A DNA stretch of 48,031 bases, from NCBI RefSeq assembly GCF_001476905.1, contig NZ_LDTE01000026.1:1-48031 (forward strand). The letters are read 5' to 3'. Position 1 is the stretch's first letter, and each line of letters opens with the position of its first letter. Shown in pieces: positions 7,920 to 16,188 of the stretch. The position numbers were made by a program, and so were the translations under genes. This stretch comes from Sphingomonas sanguinis. GTDB lineage: Bacteria > Pseudomonadota > Alphaproteobacteria > Sphingomonadales > Sphingomonadaceae. The notes beneath the pieces were generated by a model that saw only the letters and a program-made list of their open reading frames with translations, ran no database searches and was not told the DNA's origin.

Positions 7920-8768
7920 TTAGCCGAGCAGCTTGAGCACGCCCTGCTGCGACTGGTTGGCCTGGCTCAGCATGGCGGTCGACGCCTGGCTGAGGATCTG
8001 GGCCTTGGCGAGCGCGGTCGTTTCGGTCGAGAAATCGGTATCCTCGATGCGGCTCTTGGCTTCCGACAGGTTGGTCATGGTCGAGGTCGTGTTGTTGACC
8101 GCCGACTGGAGCTGGTTCTGGGTCGCACCCAGGCCGGCACGCGCCGTCGCCACCGCGCTGATCGCATCGTCATACTGGGCGAGCGTCACACCACCGACCG
8201 AGGAAGCGGTCGGCGCGGTGCCACCGGCACCACCCGTCACGGCCTTCATGGCCGCATTGCCGCCCGAGCCACCGGTGAAATCGGTCGACTTCAGCGTGAC
8301 CGTATCGGCGGCGCTGGCACCGGTCTGGATGGTGAAGCCGGTCGCGGCACCCGAGTCGAACAGCTTGTTCTTGTTGAACGTGGTGTTGCCCAGCACGCTG
8401 TTGATCTGATTGGCGAGCGCCAGCTGCTCGTTGTTGATGTTGGCGGTGTCGGTGCTCTGATAAGTGCCGTTGGTCGACTGGACTTTCAGCTCGCGCATCC
8501 GCTGCAGCATGTTGTTGACTTCGTCCATCGCGCCTTCGGCGGTCTGGGCCATCGAGATGCCGTCATTGGCGTTGCGGATACCCTGCGCCATGCCGCGGAT
8601 CTGCGAGGTCATCGACGAGGAAATCGCCAGGCCCGCCGAGTCGTCCGCTGCCGAGTTGATGCGCTTGCCGGTCGACAGGCGCTGCATCGACGTGCTCAGC
8701 GCATTCTGGGCCAGGTTGCTGGCGGCGGTGGAGCGCATCGCATTCACGTTCGTCGCAATAACAGTCAT
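7920..8768 (-). CDS. fliC: Flagellin (second copy)
   Basis: This is the second filament subunit, 282 residues. It starts [19 protein letters not shown], with [19 protein letters not shown] in the N-terminal D1 region and [19 protein letters not shown] near the C terminus. The frame stays open upstream to about 9026, but the ATG at 8768 is chosen because it gives the canonical flagellin N terminus and is preceded by GGAGGAAG. The centre is Gly/Ala/Thr-rich ([11 protein letters not shown] and [12 protein letters not shown]), unlike the first copy. It has its own sigma-28 promoter about 70 bp upstream, so the two flagellins can be expressed independently. Confidence 0.95.
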   Translation of the reverse strand: MTVIATNVNAMRSTAASNLAQNALSTSMQRLSTGKRINSAADDSAGLAISSSMTSQIRGMAQGIRNANDGISMAQTAEGAMDEVNNMLQRMRELKVQSTNGTYQSTDTANINNEQLALANQINSVLGNTTFNKNKLFDSGAATGFTIQTGASAADTVTLKSTDFTGGSGGNAAMKAVTGGAGGTAPTASSVGGVTLAQYDDAISAVATARAGLGATQNQLQSAVNNTTSTMTNLSEAKSRIEDTDFSTETTALAKAQILSQASTAMLSQANQSQQGVLKLLG

Positions 8769-8835
8769 CGTTCTTCCTCCGAGTAGCTCGACGGGTCCCT
8801 CGCTGTCCCCTGGGACCGTCGAGCCGTCGAAGTGG

Positions 8836-8862
8836 AGAACGGCCGCATTCCGGCAGGATTTA
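8836..8862 (-). promoter_or_regulatory. Sigma-28 promoter for the second flagellin
   Basis: On the minus strand: TAAATCCT (8862-8855), 11-bp spacer, GCCGTTCT (8843-8836). Layout and -10 core equal the flgM and fliD promoters. The predicted start lies about 60 nt before the flagellin ATG. Confidence 0.75.
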
Positions 8863-8887
8863 GCCGCCATCCGGCAATTTTCCGCCG

Positions 8888-8913
8888 TAAAGTTTTGCCG
8901 GTTTTGCCGTTTA
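8888..8913 (+). promoter_or_regulatory. Sigma-28-like site facing the sigma-54 regulator gene
   Basis: TAAAGTTT (8888-8895) equals the enterobacterial -35 consensus and GCCGTTTA (8906-8913) fits the local -10 element, but the spacer is 10 bp instead of 11. It points to the regulator gene at 9066, about 150 bp away. It could be weak, non-functional or coincidental. Confidence 0.3.
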
Positions 8914-9065
8914 CCGCGGGCGGGCGGGCGCAGGCCGGCGCGCCTGATGCGGGCGCGCGCACCCGGCCGCCCGCGCCCGGAAAAAAGTTGCCGCCGGAAT
9001 TGCCGCATTAACCTGCGTTTTACCAAGGAGAGCGCATTGACGAGTCACGAAAGGACTTGTCGCCG

Positions 9066-10349
9066 ATGCCGTCGATTCACCCCTCCCCCGCGCTGGTTAA
9101 GCAGAAATACGCGCTGATTTCCGCGTTGCGCGCCCAGGGTCTGGCCATTGCCGAACCCGGTGCCGCGCCCCAGGCCGGGGACATGTTCCTGCTGGCGAAG
9201 GGCGACACGGTCGTTCATCCGTCCCGCACGGTGATCGTCGCCGACGGCCCGGAGGCCTCGGTGGTCCCGATGCAGGGCAATTGCCCGATCACGGTCACCT
9301 ATCCGGCAAACGAGTCCGGTGTCGGCAACAGCTTCGTCCGCGCGCTGGTCGCAGGCCCCGCCATGCCAACCGCCGCCGACCCGGAGAGCCTGGCCCTCTT
9401 CACCCTGGCCGAGCGCGTGGCCCAGTCGGACATCACGGTCCTGATCAACGGCCCGACCGGCACCGGCAAGGAAGTGCTGGCCCGCGCCATCCACGCCCAG
9501 TCGTCGCGCGCCACCAAGCCGTTCGTCGCGATCAACTGCGCGGCGCTGCCCGAATCCATGCTGGAGGCGCTGCTCTTCGGTCACCAGAAGGGCGCCTTCA
9601 CCGGCGCGGCGCAGGCGGGCGAAGGCTTCTTCCGCGCGGCGGACGGCGGCACGCTGCTCCTCGACGAGATTGCCGAAATGCCGCTTCAGCTCCAGGCCAA
9701 GCTGCTCCGCGTGCTGCAGGAGCGCGAGGTGATCCCGCTCGGCGCGTCGATGCCGCAGTCGGTCGACGTCCGCGTCATCGCCTGCGCCAACCGCGACCTG
9801 CAGGCCGAAGTGGCCGCGGGCCGGTTCCGCGCCGACCTCTACTACCGCCTGTCGGTCTTCCCGCTGACCACCAAGTCGCTGTGCGAGCGGCGCATGGACA
9901 TTCCCGCGCTCGCCGCGACGATGATCCTGCGCCACGCCGCCGGCCGCACCATGGTGCCGTGGCCGAGCACCGCCGCGATCGAGAAGCTCGCCAAGCACAA
10001 TTGGCCGGGCAATGTCCGCGAACTGGAAAACGTCATCCAGCGCGCCCTGCTCTTTGCGGGCGGCGCGACCATCGAGCCCGAGCATATCGTGTTCGACCGC
10101 GCGATGGTCGCCAACGATCTGGACGACGAACCCGCGATCGGGTCGGTCGCCGAGGCGACGCTCGGCAAGGTCGTGCAGATGAGCGAATTCGCCGCGATCC
10201 GCGAGATGCTGGCCGCATGTGGCGGCAACCGGGTCGAAACCGCCAAGCGCCTGGGCATTTCGGAGCGCACGCTGCGCTACCGCCTCGCCAAGGCGCGCGA
10301 GCAGGGCGAAGAGATCATTCGTCCTTCTAGCCGGGCCATGACCGCGTGA
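9066..10349 (+). CDS. flbD: Sigma-54-dependent flagellar regulator (FlbD/FleQ type)
   Basis: This is an enhancer-binding activator of RpoN promoters and the likely switch for the sigma-54 promoter at 1637. Of 427 residues, 120-350 form the AAA+ domain: Walker A GPTGTGKE at about 129-136, the sigma-54 contact loop GAFTGA at 176-181, Walker B LLLDEIAE at 197-204, and the [16 protein letters not shown] segment. A Fis-type helix-turn-helix ([19 protein letters not shown]) ends the protein. The first 110 residues do not show a recognisable receiver domain with phospho-acceptor Asp. ATG 9066 is preferred over TTG 9057 because AAAGGA sits at proper distance. The fliE start overlaps its stop (GTGA). 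Confidence 0.88.
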   Translation: MPSIHPSPALVKQKYALISALRAQGLAIAEPGAAPQAGDMFLLAKGDTVVHPSRTVIVADGPEASVVPMQGNCPITVTYPANESGVGNSFVRALVAGPAMPTAADPESLALFTLAERVAQSDITVLINGPTGTGKEVLARAIHAQSSRATKPFVAINCAALPESMLEALLFGHQKGAFTGAAQAGEGFFRAADGGTLLLDEIAEMPLQLQAKLLRVLQEREVIPLGASMPQSVDVRVIACANRDLQAEVAAGRFRADLYYRLSVFPLTTKSLCERRMDIPALAATMILRHAAGRTMVPWPSTAAIEKLAKHNWPGNVRELENVIQRALLFAGGATIEPEHIVFDRAMVANDLDDEPAIGSVAEATLGKVVQMSEFAAIREMLAACGGNRVETAKRLGISERTLRYRLAKAREQGEEIIRPSSRAMTA

Positions 10350-10720
10350 GTGTCGGTGGTGTCGGCGGCGCGATGAGCGTCGACCGGGTGATGGCGCTTC
10401 GCGCGCAGATCCTGGAACGCAATCAAGCGCTCAAGGCGGCAAGCCAGGCCGGTGCCAACCAGGCGGCACAGGCCGCCCAGACTCAAGCTCCCGCAGCCCC
10501 GGCGACTTTCGCCGACACGCTGGAGACCGCGCTGAAGGGCGTGAACGAAGGCCAGCAGCAGGCGGCCCGCCTGTCCGAATCCTATGAACGCGGCGAAACG
10601 GTCGACATCGCGAAGGTGATGATGGCCCGCCAGCAGGCATCGGTCGGCTTCGAGGCAACGTTGCAGGTCCGCAACAAACTCCTGTCCGCCTATAAGGACA
10701 TCATGAGCATGCCGGTGTAA
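10346..10720 (+). CDS. fliE: FliE, MS ring-rod junction protein
   Basis: FliE links the FliF MS ring to the proximal rod and is needed early in type III export. The product is 124 residues if GTG 10346 is used, overlapping the regulator stop, or 115 if ATG 10373 (MSVDRVMALR) is used. Neither start has a strong ribosome-binding site. The C-terminal two thirds carry the family pattern: FADTLETALKGVNEGQQQA, then GETVDIAKVMMARQQASVG and the VRNKLLSAYKDIMSMPV end. The middle is an Ala/Gln-rich low-complexity linker. It heads the fliEFGHIJ block, with fliF starting 1 bp after its stop. Confidence 0.93.
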   Translation: MSVGGVGGAMSVDRVMALRAQILERNQALKAASQAGANQAAQAAQTQAPAAPATFADTLETALKGVNEGQQQAARLSESYERGETVDIAKVMMARQQASVGFEATLQVRNKLLSAYKDIMSMPV

Positions 10721-10721
10721 G

Positions 10722-12575
10722 ATGAGCACAGCCCTCACCCCCGCATCCGCCAATCCTCCTGCACCGGCCTTGCCGCCTTTGCCGGAGAAGTTCGCCAACC
10801 CGCTGCGCCAGATCAAGTCGGTCATGGCCCAGCCCGCGGTCCGCCGGTCGGCGCCCATGGCGCTGCTGATCGGGCTGATCGCCGCCGCCGCGCTTGCATG
10901 GATGGCGCTGTCCAGCCCGCCGCAAAAGACGCTGTTCGAGAATCTGTCGGACGCAGACAAGCAGGCGGTGACCTCGGCGCTGTCGACCGCGAACATCAAG
11001 AGCAAGATCGACGACGGCACCGGCGCGTTGACCGTCAACGAAGAGGATTATTCGCGGGCCCGGATGCTGCTGGCGAGCCAAGGGCTGCCGAAACAGGCCC
11101 CAGGCGGCTATGCCATCCTCGACCAGTTGCCGATGGGCGTCAGCCGCGCGGTCGAGGGCGAACGCCTTCGCCAGGCGCGCGAGAGCGAACTCGCCCGCTC
11201 GATCCAGGAGATCGACGCGGTGGCCGAGGCGCGCGTGCACCTCGCCACGCCCGACGCCTCGCCCTTTATCCGCGACAAGTCCTCGCCCTCGGCTTCGGTG
11301 GTGCTGAAGCTCAACGCCGGGCGCTCGCTGTCGGAATCGCAGGTCCAGTCGATCGTCAATCTCGTCGCCTCGTCGGTGCCGGGCATGAAGCCCGAGGACG
11401 TGACCGTGGTCGACCAGATGGGCGGCCTGCTGTCCAAGAAGGGTGCGGACGGCGCGAGCGGCGACGATCGCCGCATCGAGTTCCAGCGTCGCCTGGAAGA
11501 GAAGTACCGCACCCAGCTGATCCAGCTGCTGACCCCGCTGGTCGGCGCGGGCAACTTCACCGCCGAGGTGCAGACCGAGGTCAATCTGGACGAAACCAGC
11601 GCGACCCGCGAACGCTATGACAAGGACGGTGCGCTGCGCGCCGAAACCGGCAACTGGACCGGCAACCAGAAGGACCCGACCACGCCCGGCGGCATCCCCG
11701 GTGCGCTGTCCAACACGCCGCCGCCCGCCAGCACGCTGCAACAGCCGCAGCCCGCGAACGGCGCGAACGGTGCGCCGCCTGCCGATGGCAAACCGGTCGC
11801 CGGTGGCCCGGGCGTCAATCCCGAGAAGCAGTCCGATGCGTTCCAGCGCGCCTATGACCTGAACAAGGAAGTGTCGGTCACCCGCGCCGCGCCGGGTTCG
11901 ATCAAGCGGCTGACCGTCGCCGTCCTGCTGCGCGATCCCGCCACGGGCAAGCGCAGCCAGATGGAGATCAACCAGATCTCCGACCTGGTGAAGTCGGCGG
12001 TCGGCTTCGACCAGCAGCGCAACGACAATGTGACCGTGATCAGCCGCAAGTTCGCCGATGCCGGCGTCGAGGAAAAGCGCGCCTGGTACGACAATAGCTG
12101 GATGCCGGTGGCGGCGCGCAACGCGACCGCACTGGTTATCGCGCTCCTCGTCCTGCTGTTGGGTGTCCGCCCGCTGGTCAAGGCGATGACGAAGAAGAAG
12201 GATGAGGCCGATACCAAGGCGCTGGCCATGGGCGCCGCCGACGGCGCGACCGGCCAGCCCGGCCAGATCATCACCACGGCGGATGGCTCGAAGATGGTCG
12301 TGAATCCCGAAGGCACGGCCGTGCCGCTCGACGCCGCCGCGCTGGCCGCGCTGACCGCCGCCGGGATCGACGTCGCCAAGATGAACCCCGCGCTGACCCA
12401 GGATGGCCTCGAATACATGGCGCAGCTGCGGCCCGTGACGCTGGACGATATCGAACAGTCGACCCATCTGAACGAGCGTATCGTCAAGGTGCGCGGGTTC
12501 ACCCGCGACAATCCGGCCCGCGCCGCACTCGCCATCCGTGACATGATCCGTACTTCGGAAGAGGAAGCCGCGTGA
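10722..12575 (+). CDS. fliF: FliF, flagellar MS-ring protein
   Basis: FliF forms the MS ring in the inner membrane, the first structure of the basal body, which carries FliG on its cytoplasmic tail. The 617-residue product is full length. The first membrane helix is near 47-66, followed by YscJ-like ring-building domains with DKQAVTSALSTANI and LARSIQEIDAVAEARVHLA. A Pro/Gly/Ala-rich periplasmic linker lies around 325-370. The second membrane helix is near 465-482 (ALVIALLVLLLGVRPLV). The FliG-binding tail lies at the C terminus (VRGFTRDNPARAALAIRDMI). Its end overlaps the fliG GTG start. Confidence 0.97.
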   Translation: MSTALTPASANPPAPALPPLPEKFANPLRQIKSVMAQPAVRRSAPMALLIGLIAAAALAWMALSSPPQKTLFENLSDADKQAVTSALSTANIKSKIDDGTGALTVNEEDYSRARMLLASQGLPKQAPGGYAILDQLPMGVSRAVEGERLRQARESELARSIQEIDAVAEARVHLATPDASPFIRDKSSPSASVVLKLNAGRSLSESQVQSIVNLVASSVPGMKPEDVTVVDQMGGLLSKKGADGASGDDRRIEFQRRLEEKYRTQLIQLLTPLVGAGNFTAEVQTEVNLDETSATRERYDKDGALRAETGNWTGNQKDPTTPGGIPGALSNTPPPASTLQQPQPANGANGAPPADGKPVAGGPGVNPEKQSDAFQRAYDLNKEVSVTRAAPGSIKRLTVAVLLRDPATGKRSQMEINQISDLVKSAVGFDQQRNDNVTVISRKFADAGVEEKRAWYDNSWMPVAARNATALVIALLVLLLGVRPLVKAMTKKKDEADTKALAMGAADGATGQPGQIITTADGSKMVVNPEGTAVPLDAAALAALTAAGIDVAKMNPALTQDGLEYMAQLRPVTLDDIEQSTHLNERIVKVRGFTRDNPARAALAIRDMIRTSEEEAA

Positions 12576-13591
12576 CGACTGGTGCCGACTCCCCGCGCAG
12601 CTATACCGGTGTCGAGCGGGCCGCTGTCCTGATGATGCTGGTCGGCGAGGCCGAGGCCGCCGCCATCCTGCAGAAACTGGACCCGGAGGAAGTCCGCGAG
12701 CTGGGCCGCGCGATGTATTCCATCGCCGATGTCAACGAGAGCGAGGTCGACGCCGTGCTCGACAATTTCGTCGGAGCGGCCCGCGCCCGCAACTCGATCG
12801 CCTTCCAACCCAAGCCGATCGTGGAAAAGATGATGAACCGCGCGCTCGGCCCCGAACGGGCCGACAGCGTGCTGTCGCGCATCACGCCGGCCGAGGCGCA
12901 GTGCGAGATCGACATGCTCAAATGGCTCGACGCCGGCGACATCGCCAAGATCGTCGAGAAGGAACACCCCCAGATCGGCGCGGTGATCATCGCCAATTGC
13001 GATCCGGCGGTCGCGGGCCAGGTGCTCGAACTGCTGCCCGAGGTCATGCAGCCCGACATCCTGCACCGCGTCGCCCGGCTGGGCCCGGTGACGCCGCAGG
13101 CGGTCGAGACGCTGAACGCCGTCCTGCAACGCCGTAGCGGCGGCGGCAATGGCGGCGGCAACGGCCTGGCCATGGGCGGATCGCGCGAAGCCGCCAAGAT
13201 CCTGTCGAGCGCGCGCAAGGCGACCGAACAGCGGGTCATGCCCAAGCTGTTCAAGATCGACCGCGACGTCGCCAAGCAGATCGAGGAGGCGCTGTTCATC
13301 TTCGAGAACCTGCTGGAGATGGACGACAAGAATCTCGGCACCCTCATCCGCAACGTCGATGGCGAAGTGCTCATCCGCTCGCTCAAGGGCGCGGACGAGG
13401 CGGCGCGCGAACGCTTCCTGGGCTGCATGTCGTCGCGCGCGGCGGCGGGCATCCGCGACGAAATGGAAGGTCGCGGGCCGATGAAGCTGTCGGAAGTTCT
13501 GGAGGCGCAGAAGGCGATGATCGCCGTCGCGCGCAACCTGGCCAAGGAAGGCACCATCATGATGGGCGGCGGGGAGGACGATTATGTCTGA
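12572..13591 (+). CDS. fliG: FliG, rotor-switch protein
   Basis: FliG joins the MS ring to the C ring and converts stator force into rotation and switching. The product has 339 residues with a GTG start overlapping the fliF stop (GTGA). The N-terminal domain begins YTGVERAAVLMMLVGE. The conserved EHPQ motif lies at about 131-134. The C-terminal torque helix region includes MDDKNLGTLIRNVDGEVLI with the charged pattern LKGADEAARERFL. A short Gly/Asn-rich segment near 190-200 lies between the middle and C-terminal domains. The last 8 bp overlap fliH. Confidence 0.97.
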   Translation: MTTGADSPRSYTGVERAAVLMMLVGEAEAAAILQKLDPEEVRELGRAMYSIADVNESEVDAVLDNFVGAARARNSIAFQPKPIVEKMMNRALGPERADSVLSRITPAEAQCEIDMLKWLDAGDIAKIVEKEHPQIGAVIIANCDPAVAGQVLELLPEVMQPDILHRVARLGPVTPQAVETLNAVLQRRSGGGNGGGNGLAMGGSREAAKILSSARKATEQRVMPKLFKIDRDVAKQIEEALFIFENLLEMDDKNLGTLIRNVDGEVLIRSLKGADEAARERFLGCMSSRAAAGIRDEMEGRGPMKLSEVLEAQKAMIAVARNLAKEGTIMMGGGEDDYV

Positions 13592-14387
13592 TTTCGTCGC
13601 GGGCTTCTCGGCCCGGCAGAATGCGGCCGCCGCCGCGCTGCAACAGGCCTTCACCCCGCCGGGCGGCTTTGCCCGCACCGACTTGCCGGGCTTGGCGGGT
13701 CTGGGCATCGACCTGGGTTCGGGGCCGATCTCGTTCCGGGCGCGCTCGCCCATGCCGGGCGGCCAGTCCGCCGCCGAACCGGCGGGCGAGGTCAAGCCGC
13801 GCCATTTCCACCCGGTCAACCGCGCCGAGGACCCGACCGACGGCTGGGACCCCTTTGCCGCGTGCGAACCCGGCGCCGATCCCGCCACCGATCCAATCGC
13901 GATGGCGCGTGCCGCCGGTCATGCCGAGGGTTATGCCGAAGGTGTCGAGGCCGCCACCGCCGAGTTTCAGGCGCTAGCCGCCGGGCAGGCACGCGACAGC
14001 CAGCTGCTCGACGGTATCACCCAGGCGCTGGCCGCACGCATCGATCGCGAGCTGATCGCGGGACAGCTGCGCCACACGGTCATGGCGCTCGTCACCCGGC
14101 TGGTGGGCGAGATCGGCATCGATGCCGACCGGCTGACCGCCCGGATCGAGGGTGCGGTCGACCTGCTGACCGATGCGCAGGAATCGGCGATGCTGCGCGT
14201 CCACCCGGACGATGTCGCGCTGCTCGACGGTCGCCTGCCGCAGACCATCTTCCCGGTCGGCGACCCGACCATCGAGCGCGGCAGCTTCGTGCTGGAAAGC
14301 GCCTCCACCATCGTCGAGGACGGCCCGCGCCTGTGGCTCGACCAGCTCGCCGCCGTCATGGACAAGGTGCCCGTTCCCCAATGCTGA
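13584..14387 (+). CDS. fliH: FliH, export ATPase regulator
   Basis: FliH is the stator-like regulator that binds the FliI ATPase and tethers it to the export gate and C ring. The 267-residue product has a poorly conserved Gly/Pro-rich N-terminal third. A helical segment with GHAEGYAEGVEAATAEFQA follows, then a C-terminal domain ending in LWLDQLAAVMDKVPVPQC. The glycine-repeat-like AEGYAEGVEA segment is typical of FliH. The start lies within fliG (8-bp overlap) and the end overlaps fliI by 7 bp, showing a tightly coupled operon. The call rests on this segment and on position between fliG and fliI. Confidence 0.85.
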   Translation: MSDFVAGFSARQNAAAAALQQAFTPPGGFARTDLPGLAGLGIDLGSGPISFRARSPMPGGQSAAEPAGEVKPRHFHPVNRAEDPTDGWDPFAACEPGADPATDPIAMARAAGHAEGYAEGVEAATAEFQALAAGQARDSQLLDGITQALAARIDRELIAGQLRHTVMALVTRLVGEIGIDADRLTARIEGAVDLLTDAQESAMLRVHPDDVALLDGRLPQTIFPVGDPTIERGSFVLESASTIVEDGPRLWLDQLAAVMDKVPVPQC

Positions 14388-15718
14388 ACCGCTTCGCCGC
14401 CGATTATCTGGATACGCTGGCGAGCGCGCATTTCGCGCCGCGCGCCACGGTCTGCGGCCGCCTGTCATCCTATGACGGGCTGTTGATGGAAGCGGTCGGC
14501 CTGTCGCTGCCGGTCGGCACGGTCTGCGCCATCGGCGACGATCCCGAGACGCGCGTCGAGGCCGAGGTGATCGGGTTTCGCAACGGCCGCACGCTCCTGA
14601 TGAATCTGGGCGGTCCCGCCGCGCTCCTTCCCCGTGCGCCGGTGCGTCCGCTCGGCGCGCCGGGCGAGGCCGAGGTCGGCGCAGCGATGCTCGGCCGCGT
14701 GGTCGACGGGTCGGGCAAGCCGATCGACGGCCTGGGTCCCATTCGCGGCGCGGGCCGCTGGCCGCTGGCGGGCAAGATGCAGTCGCCGCTCGATCGCGGC
14801 CGGGTGCGCGAGCCGCTGGACGTCGGGGTGCGTGCGATCAACGGCCTGCTGACCATCGGCCAGGGCCAGCGCGTCGGCATCATGGCGGGATCGGGCGTCG
14901 GCAAATCGGTGCTGCTGGGCATGATGGTCCGCGCCGCGCGCGCCGATGTCATCGTCATCGGCCTGATCGGCGAACGCAGCCGCGAGGTCGCCGACTTCCT
15001 GGAGACCAAGGTCGCAGGGGAGGCTCGCGCGCGCTCGGTCGTGGTCGCGGTGCCCGCCAACCATTCGCCGGTGCTGCGCATTCGCGGCGCCCTGCGCGCC
15101 ACCGCCATTGCCGAGGCCTTCCGTGCCGAGGGCAAGAAGGTCCTGCTCATCATGGATTCGCTGACTCGCGTCGCCCATGCGGGGCGCGAGATCGGGCTGG
15201 CGCTGGGCGAACCCGCCTCCGCGCGCGGCTACCCGCCGTCCGCCATCGCTATGCTGCCCAATCTGATCGAACGCGCGGGCGCCGATGCGCATGGCACCGG
15301 TTCGATCACCGCCATCTACACGGTGCTGGCGGACGGCGACGACGGCAACGACCCGGTCGTCGACTCGGCCCGCTCGATCCTGGACGGGCATATCGTGCTC
15401 AACCGCCATCTGGCCGAGCGCGGTGTCTATCCGGCGATCGATATCGGTCCTTCGGTCAGCCGCGTGATGACCGATATCGTCGGCAAGCCGCATGCCATGG
15501 CCGCGCGCACGCTGCGCCGTCACCTGGCGACCTATGAGGAGAATCGCGACCTGGTGCTGATGGGCGCTTACCGCGCCGGCGCCGATCCCGCGATCGACGC
15601 CGCCATCGCCTGCCATCCGGCGGTGATGGAATATATCCGCCAGGATGCCGACGAGATCGTGCCGCTCGACCATGCGGTCGAGGAGCTGGTCGGCGTCTTC
15701 GGCCAGCCCGGCCTCTGA
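14381..15718 (+). CDS. fliI: FliI, flagellar export ATPase
   Basis: FliI is the ATPase of the flagellar type III export apparatus and is related to F1 beta subunits. It is 445 residues from ATG 14381. The frame is open further upstream, but that part is antiparallel-style spurious coding over fliH. Walker A AGSGVGKS lies at about 169-176, and Walker B is in KVLLIMDSLTRVAHA. ARGYPPSAIAMLPNLIERAG and the C-terminal HPAVMEYIRQ segment are also family-typical. The start overlaps the fliH stop by 7 bp. Confidence 0.96.
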   Translation: MLNRFAADYLDTLASAHFAPRATVCGRLSSYDGLLMEAVGLSLPVGTVCAIGDDPETRVEAEVIGFRNGRTLLMNLGGPAALLPRAPVRPLGAPGEAEVGAAMLGRVVDGSGKPIDGLGPIRGAGRWPLAGKMQSPLDRGRVREPLDVGVRAINGLLTIGQGQRVGIMAGSGVGKSVLLGMMVRAARADVIVIGLIGERSREVADFLETKVAGEARARSVVVAVPANHSPVLRIRGALRATAIAEAFRAEGKKVLLIMDSLTRVAHAGREIGLALGEPASARGYPPSAIAMLPNLIERAGADAHGTGSITAIYTVLADGDDGNDPVVDSARSILDGHIVLNRHLAERGVYPAIDIGPSVSRVMTDIVGKPHAMAARTLRRHLATYEENRDLVLMGAYRAGADPAIDAAIACHPAVMEYIRQDADEIVPLDHAVEELVGVFGQPGL

Positions 15719-15735
15719 CCCGAAGGTAAGCTGAC

Positions 15736-16176
15736 ATGGCCTCCCGGCAACAGACGATGCTGAACCGGCTCCACCGGGTCCGCACGTTGCAACTCAACCT
15801 GACCCGTGCCGACGAAGCCCGCGCGCAGGAGCGGGTCGCGACCGAACAGCAATTGTCGCAGCGTATCGCCCAGTTGGTCGAGGCGGTGTCGCCCATCGCC
15901 GCGCCCGCCACCGCCGCCGCTTCGTTGATGGCGAGCGCGCATTTTCGCGGCCGCCTGCTCGAATCGGCGGAGGCTGCCGCCTCGCGCGTCACCGTCGCCG
16001 AGCGGCGCGCGGAGCAGGCCGCCGAGCAGACGCGCGAAGCCAAGCGCGATCAGACCGCCGTCGAAAAGCTGCTGGAACGGGCCCGTGCCGCCGCGATCCG
16101 TGCCGAAATGCGCGCGCTGGAGGACATGCCTGCCGCCGGTCCGCGCCGCTCGCAAAACCGGCATGATCCTTGCTGA
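15736..16176 (+). CDS. fliJ: FliJ, export apparatus stalk / chaperone-escort protein
   Basis: FliJ is a small coiled-coil protein that sits in the centre of the FliI ring and couples it to FlhA. The product has 146 residues, nearly all heptad-rich helix with many Arg, Glu and Ala: RLHRVRTLQLNLTRADEARA at the start and long helices to residue 135. Sequence conservation in the family is poor, so the call depends on coiled-coil character, size and position between fliI and fliK. The ribosome-binding site is GAAGGTAAG at 15721-15729. Confidence 0.82.
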   Translation: MASRQQTMLNRLHRVRTLQLNLTRADEARAQERVATEQQLSQRIAQLVEAVSPIAAPATAAASLMASAHFRGRLLESAEAAASRVTVAERRAEQAAEQTREAKRDQTAVEKLLERARAAAIRAEMRALEDMPAAGPRRSQNRHDPC

Positions 16177-16188
16177 TGCTGGCCTGTC

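Noticed and set aside
16159..16174. Sigma-54-like sequence CGGCATG-ATCC-TTGCT before fliK
   Set aside because: Spacing fits GG-N10-GC, but it lies in the end of fliJ and would put the transcript start only 3-4 bp before the fliK ATG. fliK appears to be part of the continuous fli operon.
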